From JAFAXD01 sp963816775 (GTDB lineage: Bacteria; Pseudomonadota; Alphaproteobacteria; Rhizobiales; Xanthobacteraceae), in the NCBI GenBank assembly GCA_963816775.1, contig CAWFLX010000033.1, positions 1-64,000 of the forward strand: a stretch of 64,000 bases of DNA. Direction: 5' to 3'. Made by a program: the position numbers and the translations under genes. This document shows, in pieces, positions 43,530 to 52,274 of the stretch. The notes beneath the pieces were generated by a model. The model was not told the origin of the DNA, made no database searches, and was given only the letters and a program-made list of their open reading frames with translations. How positions within the stretch are numbered: the first letter of the stretch is position 1; each line of letters opens with the position of its first letter.

Positions 43530-44570
43530 ATGATCATCGATTGTCACGGCCACTACACGACCGAGCCGAAGGGCCTGAAGAGCTACCGCGAGCAGCAAGT
43601 CGCGGCAGTGAACGAGAAGAAGCCGCTGCCGTCGTGGTCGCAGTTCAAAGTCACCGACGACGAGATCCGTGAGACGATCGAGGGCAACCAGCTCAAGAAG
43701 CAGCAGGAGCGCGGCACCAACATCACGATTTTCTCGCCGCGCGCTGCCGGCATGGGCCACCACATCGGCGACTTCAAGACTTCGCTCGAATGGTCGCAGG
43801 CCTCGAACGAGATGATCTACCGCGTCACCGAGCTGTTCCCCGATAACTTCATCGGCGTGTGCCAGCTGCCGCAGTCGCCCGGCGTCGAGCCGAAGACCGT
43901 CATCCCTGAGCTCGAGCGCTGCATCAAGGAATACGGCTTCGTCGGCTGCAACCTCAATCCCGATCCGTCGGGCGGCCACTGGAACGCGCCGCCACTCACC
44001 GACCGCTACTGGTATCCGGTCTATGAGAAGCTGTGCGAACTCGACTGTCCCGCCATGGTGCATGTGTCGATGTCGTGCAATCCGGCGTTCCACACGACGG
44101 GCGCGCACTACATCAACGCCGACACGACCGCGTTCATGCAGCTCATTACGTCGGACCTGTTCGCCGACTTCCCCAAGCTGCGGCTGATCATTCCGCATGG
44201 CGGCGGCGCGGTGCCGTTTCACTGGGGCCGCTATCGCGGCCTTGCGCTGCAGAACAAGAAGAAGCCGATCGAGGAGATGATCCGCAACAACGTGTTCTTC
44301 GACACCTGCGTCTACCATCTGCCGGGCATCGAGCTCCTCACCAAGATCGTGCCGATCGACAACATCCTGTTCGCGTCGGAGATGATCGGCGCGGTGCAGA
44401 TCATCGATCCCAACACCGGGCACTACTTCGACGACACCAAGCGCTACGTCGACCAGGTATCGTGGCTCACCGCGGCCGATAAGCAGAAGATCTTCGAGGA
44501 CAACGCCAAGCGGGTCTACCCCGGCGTCGCCAAGCGCCTCGCCAAGCGGGCGTCCGCCAAAAAGGCCTGA
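43530..44570 (+). CDS. amidohydrolase-family hydratase, 4-oxalomesaconate hydratase (LigJ)-like
   Basis: A 346-residue amidohydrolase closely matching the LigJ pattern: MIIDCHGHYTTEPK at the start (metal His pair), DDEIRETIEGNQLKKQQERG, TIFSPRAAGMGHH, GFVGCNLNPDPSGGHW, PAMVHVSMSCNP and LRLIIPHGGGAVPFHWGR, then FFDTCVYHLPGIELL and LFASEMIGAV. LigJ hydrates 4-oxalomesaconate in the protocatechuate/gallate 4,5-cleavage route. Gamma-resorcylate decarboxylases are related but lack the CNPxxHxTGA segment. The true start at 43530 is the family start. A Bug receptor follows 24 bases later, so the operon probably imports and degrades an aromatic acid. Confidence 0.85.
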   Translation: MIIDCHGHYTTEPKGLKSYREQQVAAVNEKKPLPSWSQFKVTDDEIRETIEGNQLKKQQERGTNITIFSPRAAGMGHHIGDFKTSLEWSQASNEMIYRVTELFPDNFIGVCQLPQSPGVEPKTVIPELERCIKEYGFVGCNLNPDPSGGHWNAPPLTDRYWYPVYEKLCELDCPAMVHVSMSCNPAFHTTGAHYINADTTAFMQLITSDLFADFPKLRLIIPHGGGAVPFHWGRYRGLALQNKKKPIEEMIRNNVFFDTCVYHLPGIELLTKIVPIDNILFASEMIGAVQIIDPNTGHYFDDTKRYVDQVSWLTAADKQKIFEDNAKRVYPGVAKRLAKRASAKKA

Positions 44571-44594
44571 CCACGGCTCCTGCCGGGGACGCCG

Positions 44595-45572
44595 ATGATC
44601 AGCAAGCGCCGTTTCCTGTCAGGGCTGGGCGGCACCGCTGCGGCGACGCTGTTGACGCGTCCGGCGCGCGCGGCCTATCCGGATCGCGCCATCAAGATCA
44701 TCGTACCGGGCTCGCCGGGCGGACCGACCGACGTGATGGCGCGCCTGATCTCTCAGCGCCTGCAGCAGTCGCTTGGTCAAACCGTGGTGGTAGAGAACCG
44801 CGCCGGCGGCGGCGGATCGGTCGCCGCCAAGGCGGCGGCGAGCGCCGAGCCCGACGGCTACACGCTGCTGTTCTGCAACACCAGCATCATGACCACTATT
44901 CCGGCGGTCGCGAAACGGCCCGAGTACAATCCGGTGAAGGATTTTTCGCCGATCGCCAAGGTATCGCAGAGCGAACAGTTGTTGGTGTTGCACCCGACGG
45001 TGCCGCCGAACTCGATCAAAGAGTTCATCGCTTACTGCAAGGCCAATCCCGGCAAGCTCAACTGCGCGGCGACCGGGTATGGCGGGCTGCCGCATCTCGT
45101 CGCCGAGTCGTTCAAAGCCAAGACCGGCGCCGACTATGCGATCATTCAGTACAAGGGCGGCGGCGATTCCGTCACTGCGGTGCTGGGCCATCAGGTCGAT
45201 ATGACGTTCGAGACCACCACGATTCTGCTTCCGCACATCCGCGAGGGAAAGCTCAAGGGCCTTGCGGTGACAAGCGCCGCCCGCAACCCGCAGGCACCCG
45301 ATATCCCGACCATGGTGGAGGCCGGTGTCACCGATTACGTGGCGCCGAGCTTCAACGGCGTGGTTGCGCCCGCCGGAACACCAGCCGGCGCGATCGCAAG
45401 GCTGAACGAGACGATCAACGAGATTTTGAAAAGACCTGACGTGCGGGCTGAGATCGAAAAGCTCGGTGGGCAAATCAACATCGGTACGCCGGCGGACTTC
45501 GCTGCGTTCATCGCAACCGAGGCGAGACGCTGGCTCGACGTCGCCGACGCCAACAACATCAAGGTCGATTAG
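44595..45572 (+). CDS. Bug/TctC-family periplasmic receptor
   Basis: A 325-residue binding protein with a twin-arginine-like signal (KRRFLSGLGGTAAATLL, cleavage near ARA). The family opening AYPDRAIKIIVPGSPGGPTD follows, then VVENRAGGGGSVAAKAAA and DGYTLLFCNTS. It probably captures the aromatic or dicarboxylate substrate of the adjacent hydratase. It differs clearly from the other Bug protein at 440-1432, so this is not a recent duplication. No TctAB membrane subunits lie in the window. Confidence 0.9.
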   Translation: MISKRRFLSGLGGTAAATLLTRPARAAYPDRAIKIIVPGSPGGPTDVMARLISQRLQQSLGQTVVVENRAGGGGSVAAKAAASAEPDGYTLLFCNTSIMTTIPAVAKRPEYNPVKDFSPIAKVSQSEQLLVLHPTVPPNSIKEFIAYCKANPGKLNCAATGYGGLPHLVAESFKAKTGADYAIIQYKGGGDSVTAVLGHQVDMTFETTTILLPHIREGKLKGLAVTSAARNPQAPDIPTMVEAGVTDYVAPSFNGVVAPAGTPAGAIARLNETINEILKRPDVRAEIEKLGGQINIGTPADFAAFIATEARRWLDVADANNIKVD

Positions 45573-45634
45573 GCGTCTAATGTGGTGGTTTTTCCCACAA
45601 GCGCCTGTCTCGGCGCGCGCCGGCCGGCCTGCGC

Positions 45635-46225
45635 TCAAGGCCGCGCAGCCAGGTAGTGCGAGAGCGCCTGGATGTCGGCGTCGTTGAGCTCAAACATCAC
45701 GTCCGCCATGGACGCGACGCCGGAGCCGACACGCTGGCCCGATTTGTAATCGCGCAGCGCTTTCAGCAAGACATCTTCGCGCTGGCTGGAGAGGCGCGCC
45801 GCGGCGCGGAAGCCGTTGTAGTCCTCGGAATGACATGAGCGGCAGCGGTGCTGCGCAGCAAGCTCCTCGCCTCGTTGCGCGAGCGCGTCGGGCGGCACCG
45901 CCGGTTTGGGCGGCGGCAGCGACGCATAATAGGCGCCGAGATTGCGGATTTCCTCGTTGCTCAAGGCCTCGCCGATCGGCTGCATCACTTCGTTCTTTCT
46001 GGCGCCGGAACGGTAATAGACGAGCTGCCATTGCACGAATTCATCGGGCTGGCCGGCGAGCGAAGGCGTCAGCGGCGTTTGAGAAACGCCGTCCGCGCCG
46101 TGGCACGGCGCGCAAGCCTCGGCCAGGGCCTTGCCGGCCGCCACGTCCGCAGCGCCAGCGCGCTCGCCGAAGGCGGTGAGCGCGGCCGCCGCGCAGAGCG
46201 CGATCAGGAGACGATGAGCGTGCAT
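45635..46225 (-). CDS. di-haem cytochrome c (c4-like)
   Basis: After a signal peptide (LLIALCAAAALTAFGERAGA) the mature protein has two CxxCH haem sites, CAPCHGADG near residue 40 and CRSCHSEDYNG near residue 125. Candidate distal Met ligands lie in NEVMQPIG and VASMADVMF. The length of about 175 mature residues fits the cytochrome c4 group of periplasmic electron carriers. It lies 128 bases downstream of a sugar-dehydrogenase-like gene on the same strand and is a natural electron acceptor for it. The ATG at 46225 gives the best spacing from AAGG; one at 46228 adjoins it. Confidence 0.88.
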   Translation of the reverse strand: MHAHRLLIALCAAAALTAFGERAGAADVAAGKALAEACAPCHGADGVSQTPLTPSLAGQPDEFVQWQLVYYRSGARKNEVMQPIGEALSNEEIRNLGAYYASLPPPKPAVPPDALAQRGEELAAQHRCRSCHSEDYNGFRAAARLSSQREDVLLKALRDYKSGQRVGSGVASMADVMFELNDADIQALSHYLAARP

Positions 46226-46265
46226 CATAAACCTTGAGAGACAGTGCAGCGGCGCCGCACGGTTA

Positions 46266-46290
46266 CCTCTCCCCGCTTGCGGGGGAGAGG
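46266..46290. repeat. CCTCTCCCC-GCTTGC-GGGGGAGAGG hairpin
   Basis: A near-perfect hairpin between the sugar-dehydrogenase gene and the cytochrome gene. The same CTCTCCCCGC-GCGGGGAGAG hairpin is a scattered repeat in many Hyphomicrobiales. Its position inside a probable operon could attenuate the cytochrome gene. Confidence 0.6.
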
Positions 46291-46353
46291 TAGGGCGCAG
46301 TGCGTGGTGCGATCGCGTGCCACACAAGGTGGGTAAGCGCCTCGCGTCTCGGA

Positions 46354-47628
46354 TTACTTGGCGTAGCTGATCCGATAGATCGCGCCGGTGAAATCATCGG
46401 CAACCAGGAGCGAGCCGTCCTTGGCCTGCAGTACGTCATTCGGCCGGCCGCGATACTTGCCGTCAGGGCCGATCCAGCCGGTCGCGAACTCCTCTTGCTT
46501 CACGTCCTTGCCGGCGGGGTCCGCGATGACGCGCATCAGCCGCCCGCCCTGGAACTGGTGACGGTTCCAGGAGCCGTGCTCGGTCACGATCATGTTGTTC
46601 TTGTAGTCGGCCGGGAACTGATCGCCGGTATAGAACTTCATGCCGAGCGGAGCGACGTGCGCGCCGAGCTTGAGCGCCGGAGGCGAAAACTCGGAACACT
46701 TGCGGCCCATCGCGAGCTTCGGATCCGGAATATCGCCCTGGTGGCAGTACGGATAACCGAAATGCTCGCCCAGCCTGGTGACATGGTTGAGCTTGTCGCT
46801 CGGCACGTCGTCGCCGAGCCAGTCGCGCGCATTCTCGGTGAACCAGTAGTCGCCGGTGCGGGGGTCGACGTCGCCGCCGACGCTGTTGCGCACGCCGAGC
46901 GCGACGACTTCCGCAAGACCGTTGGCCGGATTGACGCGCCTGATCTGCGATACCGAGGTCGGCGGCAGGCAGATGTTGCAGGGCGGACCAAACGGGATGT
47001 AGAGCCAGCCGTCCTTGTCGAAGGCTAGATATTTCCAGCCGTGCGCCGGGTAGGGTGGCATGTCGTCGTAGACGACCTGCGGCTCCGGCATCTTATCGAG
47101 GTTGGCTTCGGGATTGTCATACTTGTAGAGCTTGTCGATATCGATGACATAAAGCGCGCCGTCGCGGTAGGCGATGCCGGTCGGCATCTTCATGCCCTTG
47201 AGGATGGTCTTGACCGTGCGCTTGCCGCCCTGGTCGGTGACCGCGTAGACGTTGGTGGCCAGAAACGAGCCGACATAGAGCGTGCCGTCCTTGCCCCACG
47301 CCATCTGCCGGGCCTGCGGCATTCCGCTCGCCCACAGCTCGATCTTGAACCCCGGCGGCAGCTTGATGTCCCGGAGGGTGGCTTTGATCTCATCGTCGGT
47401 GAAGCCGGTCGGCGGCGGCAGCGTATTGAGGACGTGAGTACCCTTCTGCGCCTCTGTCTCGTCGCCCATGAACCAGTCGTCTGGCGGACGCAGCCAAAAA
47501 TCTTTCTTTGTGGAATCGTAGGATTTGAGTTCCTCGGTGCGCGCACCGGGCGCAAACAGCAGTCCACCGGCGACGACTGCAGCAGCCACGATCGCTGCAC
47601 CAGCCCTCAGGCCTGCAAACAGCGTCAT
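46354..47628 (-). CDS. PQQ-dependent sugar/sorbosone dehydrogenase-family beta-propeller protein
   Basis: A 424-residue exported protein. AGGGAGG precedes the ATG at 47628, and a signal peptide ends near GART. The six-bladed propeller opens with LPPGFKIELWASGMPQARQM and has TLYVGSFLATNVYAV, MPTGIAYRDGALYVIDIDKL, WLYIPFGPPCNICLPP, LGVRNSVGGDVDPRTGDYWF, IVTEHGSWNRHQFQGGRLM and the closing GSLLVADDFTGAIYRISY. This is the glucose/sorbosone dehydrogenase family. Whether it binds PQQ is not certain; the downstream cytochrome c supports a redox role. Confidence 0.88.
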   Translation of the reverse strand: MTLFAGLRAGAAIVAAAVVAGGLLFAPGARTEELKSYDSTKKDFWLRPPDDWFMGDETEAQKGTHVLNTLPPPTGFTDDEIKATLRDIKLPPGFKIELWASGMPQARQMAWGKDGTLYVGSFLATNVYAVTDQGGKRTVKTILKGMKMPTGIAYRDGALYVIDIDKLYKYDNPEANLDKMPEPQVVYDDMPPYPAHGWKYLAFDKDGWLYIPFGPPCNICLPPTSVSQIRRVNPANGLAEVVALGVRNSVGGDVDPRTGDYWFTENARDWLGDDVPSDKLNHVTRLGEHFGYPYCHQGDIPDPKLAMGRKCSEFSPPALKLGAHVAPLGMKFYTGDQFPADYKNNMIVTEHGSWNRHQFQGGRLMRVIADPAGKDVKQEEFATGWIGPDGKYRGRPNDVLQAKDGSLLVADDFTGAIYRISYAK

Positions 47629-47820
47629 GTTTTCCTCCCTTGAAACCGGATTCCAAACCCGATCCCGCAGCCGGGAGCGATGATAGTCATTTTGCAAGCA
47701 GCTCACCAGTCAACGCGCGTCGGGGACAGCAGCGCTGCCCTGTTCGCGGCGCGCTGGCCGGTACGCCGAACCCAAGGTAATATCAGCCCGACTTTGGAAT
47801 GGTCGAACTGGAGCTGTGCA

Positions 47821-48840
47821 ATGTCGATACAGGCGCTTGGTTATGTCGGGGTGCGCGCCGAAGGCGTCGAAGATTGGTCGAGATATGCGAGCGGCCTGCT
47901 CGGCCTGCAGACCGTCGACAAGAGCCGCAGCACGCGCGCCTTTCGCATGGACGACCGCAAACAGCGCATCGTCGTCGACGGCACCGGCGGCCAGGGTATT
48001 GCGTTCTTCGGCTGGGAAGTTGCCGACGCGGCCGCGCTCGATGCGGTCGCAGCCAAGCTGGAGGCGGCCGGCACCAAGGTGGCGCGCGGTTCGCGGGCGC
48101 TCGCCGACGAACGGCACGTGAAGGACCTGGCCGTCTGCAACGATCCGCACGGCAACCGGCTTGAGCTGTTCCATGGCGCGGAGACGGCGTCGGATCCGTT
48201 CAAGCCGGGCCGCTCGATCTCGGGTTTCCGCACCGGGCCGCTGGGCCTCGGTCACGCCGTGCTCAATGTCGAGAGCGAAGAAAGCTTCTCCACCTTGCTC
48301 CCGTTCTATCGCGACCTGCTCGGCTTCCGGCTGTCCGACTTCTACACCAAGCCGTTCTCGGCCTATTTTATGCACGTCAATCCGCGCCACCACAGCCTTG
48401 CCTTCATCAAGACCGGCAAGAACGCTGTGCATCACATCATGATGGAGCTCTATTCGTTCGACGACGTCGGCCAGGGGCTCGACCTCGCGATGATGGAGGA
48501 GGGACGCATCGCGGTCACGCTCGGCCGCCACACCAGCGACTTCATCACATCGTTCTACACCTGGACGCCCTCGGGCTTCATGGTGGAATACGGCTGGGGC
48601 GCGCGATCGATCGATCCGCAGACCTGGCAGGCCTATGAGCGCACCGAGGGCCCGAGCCTATGGGGCCACGAGCGCGGTTGGCTGCCCGAGCACGAGCGCA
48701 ACGCCGCGCGCGACAAGCGCCTGCAGATCGCGCGCGACGGCGTGCGCCAGCCCGTGCAGGTGATCGAAGGCAACTACACGCTCAATCCGGGCATCTGTCC
48801 CTGGTGGGATTCGGTGCCGGGAAAGCAGAAGAGCGCGTAG
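47821..48840 (+). CDS. type I extradiol ring-cleavage dioxygenase (BphC-like)
   Basis: A 339-residue two-module VOC enzyme. The expected Fe ligands are all present: His145 in LGLGHAVLNV, His205 in VHHIMMELY and Glu256 in GFMVEYGWG. The active-site context NPRHHSLAFI is also conserved. This family opens catechol-type rings beside the diol (2,3-dihydroxybiphenyl, 3-methylcatechol and similar). The frame is open further upstream, but the family begins at 47821 (MSIQALGYVGV). It stands between divergent genes, with no other pathway gene next to it, so the substrate is open. Confidence 0.92.
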   Translation: MSIQALGYVGVRAEGVEDWSRYASGLLGLQTVDKSRSTRAFRMDDRKQRIVVDGTGGQGIAFFGWEVADAAALDAVAAKLEAAGTKVARGSRALADERHVKDLAVCNDPHGNRLELFHGAETASDPFKPGRSISGFRTGPLGLGHAVLNVESEESFSTLLPFYRDLLGFRLSDFYTKPFSAYFMHVNPRHHSLAFIKTGKNAVHHIMMELYSFDDVGQGLDLAMMEEGRIAVTLGRHTSDFITSFYTWTPSGFMVEYGWGARSIDPQTWQAYERTEGPSLWGHERGWLPEHERNAARDKRLQIARDGVRQPVQVIEGNYTLNPGICPWWDSVPGKQKSA

Positions 48841-48869
48841 TTCGGATCGTCGCCTTCCGACACCACTCC

Positions 48870-49541
48870 TCAATCAACGCGTATCGGATCGCCAGCCTTC
48901 GCGGGCGATGACGCTTGTGCGGGCGAACTCGCGCTCACCAGCCGGCCGATGCCGACAAGGGCGAGCATCAAACACACGAACGCCGCGATCATGGCGCCGA
49001 TGGTCATCAGCACCTGCGCATAGCCAAAGCGCGCTACGTTGATGAACGGATAGGGGTAGAAGCCCGTAACCGCGCCGTGCGCGAGCGTCCAGGCGATGTA
49101 GAGGACCGGCAGAGCGAGCGCGCCAAACAGGATCTTCCACGACAGATCGCGTTTCTGCACGAACGCCAGCCAGTCGATGACGAACAGCGGCGGTATCACG
49201 TAATGCAGAATGATGACGCATGCCAATCGCCAGCCCTGCGGGTTGTACAGGTTGCGCAACATCACGTGATAGACGACGCCAACGACAATGATGTAGGCGA
49301 CGATCACGGTTCGCACCGACGGTCGCAGGAACCATCGGCCTAGTTGCGAGCGCGGTGCAAGCCAGGGCAGCGACATCGCCAACGCGACCAGGATGTTACC
49401 GATAGTCGTGAAGAAGCTGAAGTAGTTGATCGTCCAGGCGACGAGGTCGGGGCCGCTCCTGGTGCTGGCGATAAGGGAGTACTGCAAAATGATTGCAAAC
49501 CAACCCAGCGCCGAAACGATAATGCGATAGCCCGTCTGCAT
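48870..49541 (-). CDS. Pr6Pr family membrane protein
   Basis: A 223-residue protein with six predicted membrane helices and the family pattern NYFSFFTTIGNILVALAM, YIIVVGVVYHVMLRN, ILHYVIPPLFVIDWLAF and GFYPYPFINV. Pr6Pr proteins are widespread and uncharacterised. It converges with the dioxygenase gene and lies 11 bases downstream of the alpha/beta hydrolase gene on the same strand. Confidence 0.85.
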   Translation of the reverse strand: MQTGYRIIVSALGWFAIILQYSLIASTRSGPDLVAWTINYFSFFTTIGNILVALAMSLPWLAPRSQLGRWFLRPSVRTVIVAYIIVVGVVYHVMLRNLYNPQGWRLACVIILHYVIPPLFVIDWLAFVQKRDLSWKILFGALALPVLYIAWTLAHGAVTGFYPYPFINVARFGYAQVLMTIGAMIAAFVCLMLALVGIGRLVSASSPAQASSPAKAGDPIRVD

Positions 49542-49552
49542 GGCGGCGCGAC

Positions 49553-50377
49553 TTATTGTTTGGTCATGTTGACGCTGCGCACGAACTCAGCCAGTTCCTG
49601 GTTGAAGCGCGGGGCATCCTCCCAAAACGGCCCGTGTCCGACGCCGTCATAAAGCGAGAGCTTTGCGCCGGGGACTGCGCCCGCCGTGAACCGGCCCAGC
49701 GCGACAAGCAGGACCTTATCCTCAGTCCCATGTGTCACCAGCACCGGGCACTTGATCTGCGCCAGCGTGTCGCCGGTATTCCGCGGGTGTTCGAATATGG
49801 CCGCGCGCACGCGCGGCGGCACCACCATGTTGAAAGCGAGCATGATCTCGAATGCGTCCTCGGCCGGTTGGCGTTCGAAGCAGGCCCGCAAAAAGGCGCG
49901 GGTGCCGGCGATGTTGGTCGCGAGATCCTCGGACAGCATGTTGGGAAAATTTTGTCGCCCGGGGCCGAAGTACGCCGTTTCGGCCTTGGTCGCTGCCGCC
50001 ACGAAGTTGATGCCGGCGATGCTGTCGGTTCCAAAGCTGCGCACGTAGTCGCAGATGATGTTGCCGCCGAACGACCAGCCGACCAGCACCGGCCGGCGCA
50101 ATCCGCACGCCAGCATGACCGCCGCGATATCGTCGCCCCAGCGCGCGTGCGCATAGCGCTCCTTGTCGAGTGGCTTGTCGGACGCGCCGTGGCCACGCAG
50201 GTCGAGCGTGATCATGCGGAAATTCGCGGCGAGCGCAGGGTCGTCGACCTGTCGCAGCCACGACAGGTGCGACTGATTGAACCCGTGAATGAGCAGAATC
50301 TCGGGGCCGCGCGGGTTACCCCACTCCTGGACCGCGAGGTTGAGCCCATCCGGGGCCGTGACGTTGGTTGCCTGCAT
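49553..50377 (-). CDS. alpha/beta hydrolase
   Basis: A 274-residue hydrolase with oxyanion motif LLIHGFNQSHLSWLRQ, nucleophile VLVGWSFGGNII, acid THGTEDKVL and His DGVGHGPFWED. The sequence is generic; haloperoxidase, esterase or meta-cleavage hydrolase roles are all possible. I use the ATG at 50377, five bases after dut ends; an ATG at 50401 would overlap dut. It probably reads through from the dut/coaBC operon. Confidence 0.85.
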   Translation of the reverse strand: MQATNVTAPDGLNLAVQEWGNPRGPEILLIHGFNQSHLSWLRQVDDPALAANFRMITLDLRGHGASDKPLDKERYAHARWGDDIAAVMLACGLRRPVLVGWSFGGNIICDYVRSFGTDSIAGINFVAAATKAETAYFGPGRQNFPNMLSEDLATNIAGTRAFLRACFERQPAEDAFEIMLAFNMVVPPRVRAAIFEHPRNTGDTLAQIKCPVLVTHGTEDKVLLVALGRFTAGAVPGAKLSLYDGVGHGPFWEDAPRFNQELAEFVRSVNMTKQ

Positions 50378-50381
50378 TCGC

Positions 50382-50830
<449 letters not shown>

Positions 50831-50834
<4 letters not shown>

Positions 50835-52222
50835 AGGGCGGCCGCGATGCGCTCGATCAGCATATGCGCCACCGCGTCCTTGGATTGCTCGGGCCAGTGG
50901 TCGACGCCGCGCGCGCTGATGAGGTGCACCTTGTTGCGGTCTCCGCCCATGACGCCGGATTCCGACGACACGTCGTTGGCGAGAATCCAATCGCTGCCCT
51001 TGCGTATGAGCTTGGCCTTCGCATGTTCGACCACGCGCTCGGTCTCGGCCGCAAAGCCGATCACCAGTTTCGGCCGTTTGGATTTGAGTTTTGCAACCGT
51101 CGCCAGGATGTCGGGGTTCTCGACCAGCGTGAGGTGCGGCGCGCCGCCGGGACCCTTCTTGATTTTTTGCCGGCCGGCCTCCGCGACGCGCCAGTCGGCG
51201 ACGGCGGCCGCGAACACCGCAACGTCAGCGGGGAGCGCCGCTTGCGCGGCCGCCAGCATGGCGCGGGCGCTGTCCACGTGCACGACCTTGACGCCGGGAG
51301 GATCAGGAAGCGACACCGGACCCGAGATCAACGTGACCTTGGCGCCAGCGTCGGCGGCCGCGCGTGCAATCGCGAAGCCCTGCTTGCCGGACGAGCGATT
51401 AGCGATATAGCGCACCGGATCGATCGGCTCATGCGTCGGCCCCGACGTGATGAGGATGTGCTTGCCGGCAAGCGGCCGCGACCGCGGGCCGAGCATCGCG
51501 ATCGCGGCATCCGCGATTTCGATCGGCTCTGCCATGCGGCCGAGGCCGGCCTCGCCGCGTTCCGCCATCTCGCCGGCATTCGGGCCAACCGCGAGGATGC
51601 CGTCGGCGCGCAGTTGCGCGACATTGCGCTTGGTCGCCGCATGCTCCCACATGCGCGGGTTCATGGCGGGCGCGATCAACACCGGCTTGTCGGTCGCGAG
51701 CAGCACGGTCGAGGCGAGATCGTCGGCGAGCCCGTTGGCCATTTTGGCAACCAGGTCGGCGGTCGCCGGCGCCACCACGATCAGATCGGTGTCACGCGCG
51801 AGCCGGATATGACCCACGTCGAATTCGCTCATCACATCGAACAAATCGACGAACGCGGCCTCGCCCGCGAGCGCGCCGGCCGACAGCGGAGTGATGAATT
51901 CCTGCGCCGCCTTGGTCATGACAACCCGCACCGTGGCGCCGCGCTCCTGCAGTCTCCGGATCAGATCGAGCGACTTATAGGCCGCAATCCCGCCGCCGAT
52001 GATCAGCAGTACGCGCTTGGCAGCCGGTTCGGATGATCGCTTCGCGCCACGCGGCGCCGGCGCGGGCGCCTCGTCGGCCTCGGGCGCACGACTTCCGGGC
52101 GCGTCCGCGCTCGCCAGGATGTGGCGGATTTCCTCTTCCATGGAACGGCCGTTGCGCGCGGCGCGCACGCGCAGGCGCCGCTTCACGTCCTCGCCGATGT
52201 TGCGAACGGTCAGGCTGCCCAT
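50831..52222 (-). CDS. coaBC: CoaBC with N-terminal FitA-like ribbon-helix-helix extension
   Basis: A 463-residue protein. Residues about 1-38 (LTVRNIGEDVKRRLRVRAAR, then GRSMEEEIRHILASA) match the FitA/Arc-type ribbon-helix-helix antitoxin domain. A Pro/Ala-rich linker leads to CoaC from about residue 68 (VLLIIGGGIAAYKSLDLIRR, VVAPATADLVAKMANGLADD, LIAPAMNPRMWEH) and CoaB (ILITSGPTHEPIDPVRYIAN, GKQGFAIARA, IGFAAETE). CoaBC makes 4'-phosphopantetheine in CoA synthesis. The extension lies in frame with the only good start and is too well formed to be noise. Related rhizobial CoaBC proteins may share it. Three TGCAAT boxes lie just upstream. Confidence 0.93.
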
Positions 52223-52235
52223 GGGTCGGCCTTTG

Positions 52236-52261
52236 ATTGCAATGCAATCATTGTATGCAAT
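52236..52261. promoter_or_regulatory. TGCAAT repeat cluster before coaBC
   Basis: ATTGCA and TGCAAT form an inverted pair at the edges, and TGCAAT occurs three times (52238, 52243 and 52256). The site lies 13 to 39 bases upstream of the coaBC ATG, in an AT-rich pocket. It is a reasonable target for the fused FitA-like domain, or simply the promoter. Confidence 0.4.
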
Positions 52262-52274
52262 CCGGCCGTCCGTT

